A stretch of 64,000 nucleotides of DNA, from positions 207,956 to 271,955 of the forward strand of contig NZ_BMQK01000006.1 of NCBI RefSeq assembly GCF_014648075.1, written 5' to 3'. A program made the position numbers and the translations under genes. The notes under the pieces are model-generated. The model saw only the letters and a program-made list of their open reading frames with translations. It was not told the DNA's origin and searched no databases. Position 1 is the stretch's first letter. Each line of letters begins with the position of its first letter. The DNA comes from Streptomyces ruber (lineage in GTDB: Bacteria; Actinomycetota; Actinomycetes; Streptomycetales; Streptomycetaceae). Below, one piece after another: positions 62,876-64,000 of the stretch.

Positions 62876-63367
62876 TCAGGCGGCGCGGTCCCACGGTTGA
62901 TGCGCGGCGTCGCGCGACGTGCCCCCGCGGGGACGCTGGTCGCCCACCCCCGACAGCGCGGCGACGCCCGTGCGAGCCGCGCCCGGTGGCACGGACGGCC
63001 CGGGTTCGCCGGGGAAGAGGCGGTGCAGCGGCCGTACGATCAGGCAGGTCGCGCCCCAGGCCACGAACAGGGCTGCCACGGGTACGACCAGGCGCAACAG
63101 CCCGGTGGCGGGTCCCGCAGGTGCGAACACCGCGAGCAGGACCTCCACCCCGACGCTCAGGGACCAGGCGAACACCGTCAGCAGGGACAAGGCGACCGCC
63201 ACGGGCACCCCGCCCATGCGCCACGCCCGCAGATCCACATCCGTGTCGAAGCTGTCGACGCCGGCCACGCCCACGGCGGCGAGAAGCCAGAAGCAGACAG
63301 CCACGACGAGGGCCGCGGTCAGCAGGATCGTGGGCAGTCCCGCGGCGGCCATCAGGAAGGTTCGCAT
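62876..63367 (-). CDS. YqiJ-like membrane protein, C-terminally truncated
   Basis: 163 residues. Three membrane segments (FLMAAAGLPTILLTAALVVA, GGVPVAVALSLLTVFAWSLS, LRLVVPVAALFVAWGATCLI) followed by RPLHRLFPGEPGPS, as in YqiJ/OB-fold membrane proteins encoded beside flotillin. The expected OB-fold domain is absent; the last 40 residues (Arg/Gly/Pro-rich) look like out-of-frame sequence. Upstream of flotillin and co-directional. The ATG at 63367 has GGGAG very close (3 nt or less), so GGGGGG further up may be the real box. Probably a decaying partner of the broken flotillin. Confidence 0.65.
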   Translation of the reverse strand: MRTFLMAAAGLPTILLTAALVVAVCFWLLAAVGVAGVDSFDTDVDLRAWRMGGVPVAVALSLLTVFAWSLSVGVEVLLAVFAPAGPATGLLRLVVPVAALFVAWGATCLIVRPLHRLFPGEPGPSVPPGAARTGVAALSGVGDQRPRGGTSRDAAHQPWDRAA

Positions 63368-63628
63368 CTCCCGGTTCCCCCCTCTCCGGCTGCGGCGCGC
63401 AGCAGTCGTGTCCGGCGGGCGCACGGCTCCCCTCCGGGTCCCGGTGTGGACACCTGCCGGTGTCCGGCACCGGAACCATCCGCCGGGCTCCCCGCGAGCC
63501 ATGCTGCACGACCGGATCCCGCCCCCGCATTGCCGGTTCCCGGCAGTGTTCTTTACTGTCTGCGTGCCGGTGGCCGTTGAGAAAGCGTCAGCGGTACGCA
63601 CAGGAATACAGAAGGAGCGGGGGACGAC

Positions 63629-64000
63629 ATGGCGGACCTGGACATTCCCGAGCACTATCTCAAGGGCTACGACCGCATCCTGGCCGAGGTCGCGGCCACC
63701 GGCCGGCGCCTGACCCGGGACGAGATCTCCTCTCGCCGTGCCCTCGGCGAGCAGGCCGCGGAGGCCGGTCACGAACTGCGTGCCCTGGTGAGCACACACC
63801 TCACCGCCGCCCGCACCGCCTGGCCCGGCACCGCCGGCTCGGCCGCGGCCGCGCTGGCCGCCGTACAGCAGGTCATCGACGCCTTCGCCGAGGGCTTCGA
63901 GCGCGCCCAGCGCCTCGCCGTGCGCCAGGAGGAGGCCGCCCGCCGCGAGTTCATCGACGACCTCCTGTACGGCCGCAGCGATCTCGGCCGCCTCGCCGAG
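63629..64000 (+). CDS. PucR/CdaR-type regulator, N-terminal part (continues beyond window)
   Basis: The first 124 residues of a longer gene, open at the right edge. Helical, with HYLKGYDRILAEVAATGRRL and RQEEAARREFIDDLLYGRSD, the latter typical of the segment before the GGDEF-like domain of actinobacterial PucR-type regulators. The ATG at 63629 has GAAGGAG upstream with an A/C spacer. The C-terminal HTH would lie outside the window. Divergent from the YqiJ-like gene. Confidence 0.7.
   Translation, partial: MADLDIPEHYLKGYDRILAEVAATGRRLTRDEISSRRALGEQAAEAGHELRALVSTHLTAARTAWPGTAGSAAAALAAVQQVIDAFAEGFERAQRLAVRQEEAARREFIDDLLYGRSDLGRLAE

Overview
The window reads as Streptomyces (or a close relative). 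GC is very high, third codon positions are almost all G or C, GTG starts are frequent, and the gene set is typical of the genus: SARP and LAL regulators, an Rpf/LysM/M23 cell-wall enzyme, an actinobacterial glgA-glgC pair, and a TTA codon in a pathway regulator. No rRNA, tRNA or CRISPR array was seen.

Left part (1 to about 31.2 kb): a biosynthetic locus built around a polyunsaturated-fatty-acid (PUFA/Pfa, heterocyst-glycolipid-like) iterative synthase split over divergent operons. On the minus strand are an Xre-SARP-NB-ARC regulator, a free-standing ACP and a PfaA-like KS-AT-ACP-ACP protein that runs off the left edge. On the plus strand, five overlapping genes (7.9-19.0 kb) encode AT-ACP, a FabL-like enoyl reductase fused to KS-CLF, KR-DH, a cytochrome P450, and KR with a degenerate DH. 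Next come a TetR repressor, an MMPL exporter and a large LAL regulator carrying a TTA codon. A minus-strand operon follows: SARP, SRPBCC protein, class III aminotransferase and thioester reductase. A flavin amine oxidase diverges from it. The inferred logic is: an iterative synthase makes a long, partly reduced acyl chain; the P450 oxidises it; the thioester reductase releases it as an aldehyde; the aminotransferase turns that into a terminal amine; the MMPL pump exports it. A shared 17-bp palindrome, TGAGT-N7-ACTCA, sits twice between the divergent synthase operons and once between the SARP and flavin-oxidase genes, which ties the two halves together. I know of no characterised product. A putative 'eicosapentaenoic-acid-like' locus was annotated in S. 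coelicolor (SCO0124-SCO0129, from memory) and may be a relative.

Middle part (31.2 to about 49.3 kb): ordinary chromosomal genes. These are SDRs, a GNAT, a 58-residue small protein, a WS/DGAT acyltransferase, a secreted PA14-GH2 glycosidase, glgC and glgA, a heptad-based minisatellite, a FhuF-like Fe-S protein, a DMT transporter, an Rpf/LysM/M23 enzyme, 6-phosphogluconate dehydrogenase, a proline-rich peptide and panD.

Right part (49.3-64 kb): an accessory zone with many decayed or chimeric genes. A GH10 xylanase gene is flanked by a 43-bp inverted repeat. A P450 N-terminus is fused to a transposase C-terminus, beside a truncated Fe-S reductase. There is a lipoprotein/PRC-barrel chimera, a frameshifted PRC gene, a PucR remnant, a flotillin gene with a nonsense codon and a truncated YqiJ-like gene. 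Intact genes here are DUF1330, TerC, Usp, an AGCS alanine/glycine symporter, a DUF6461 protein and the start of a PucR-type regulator.
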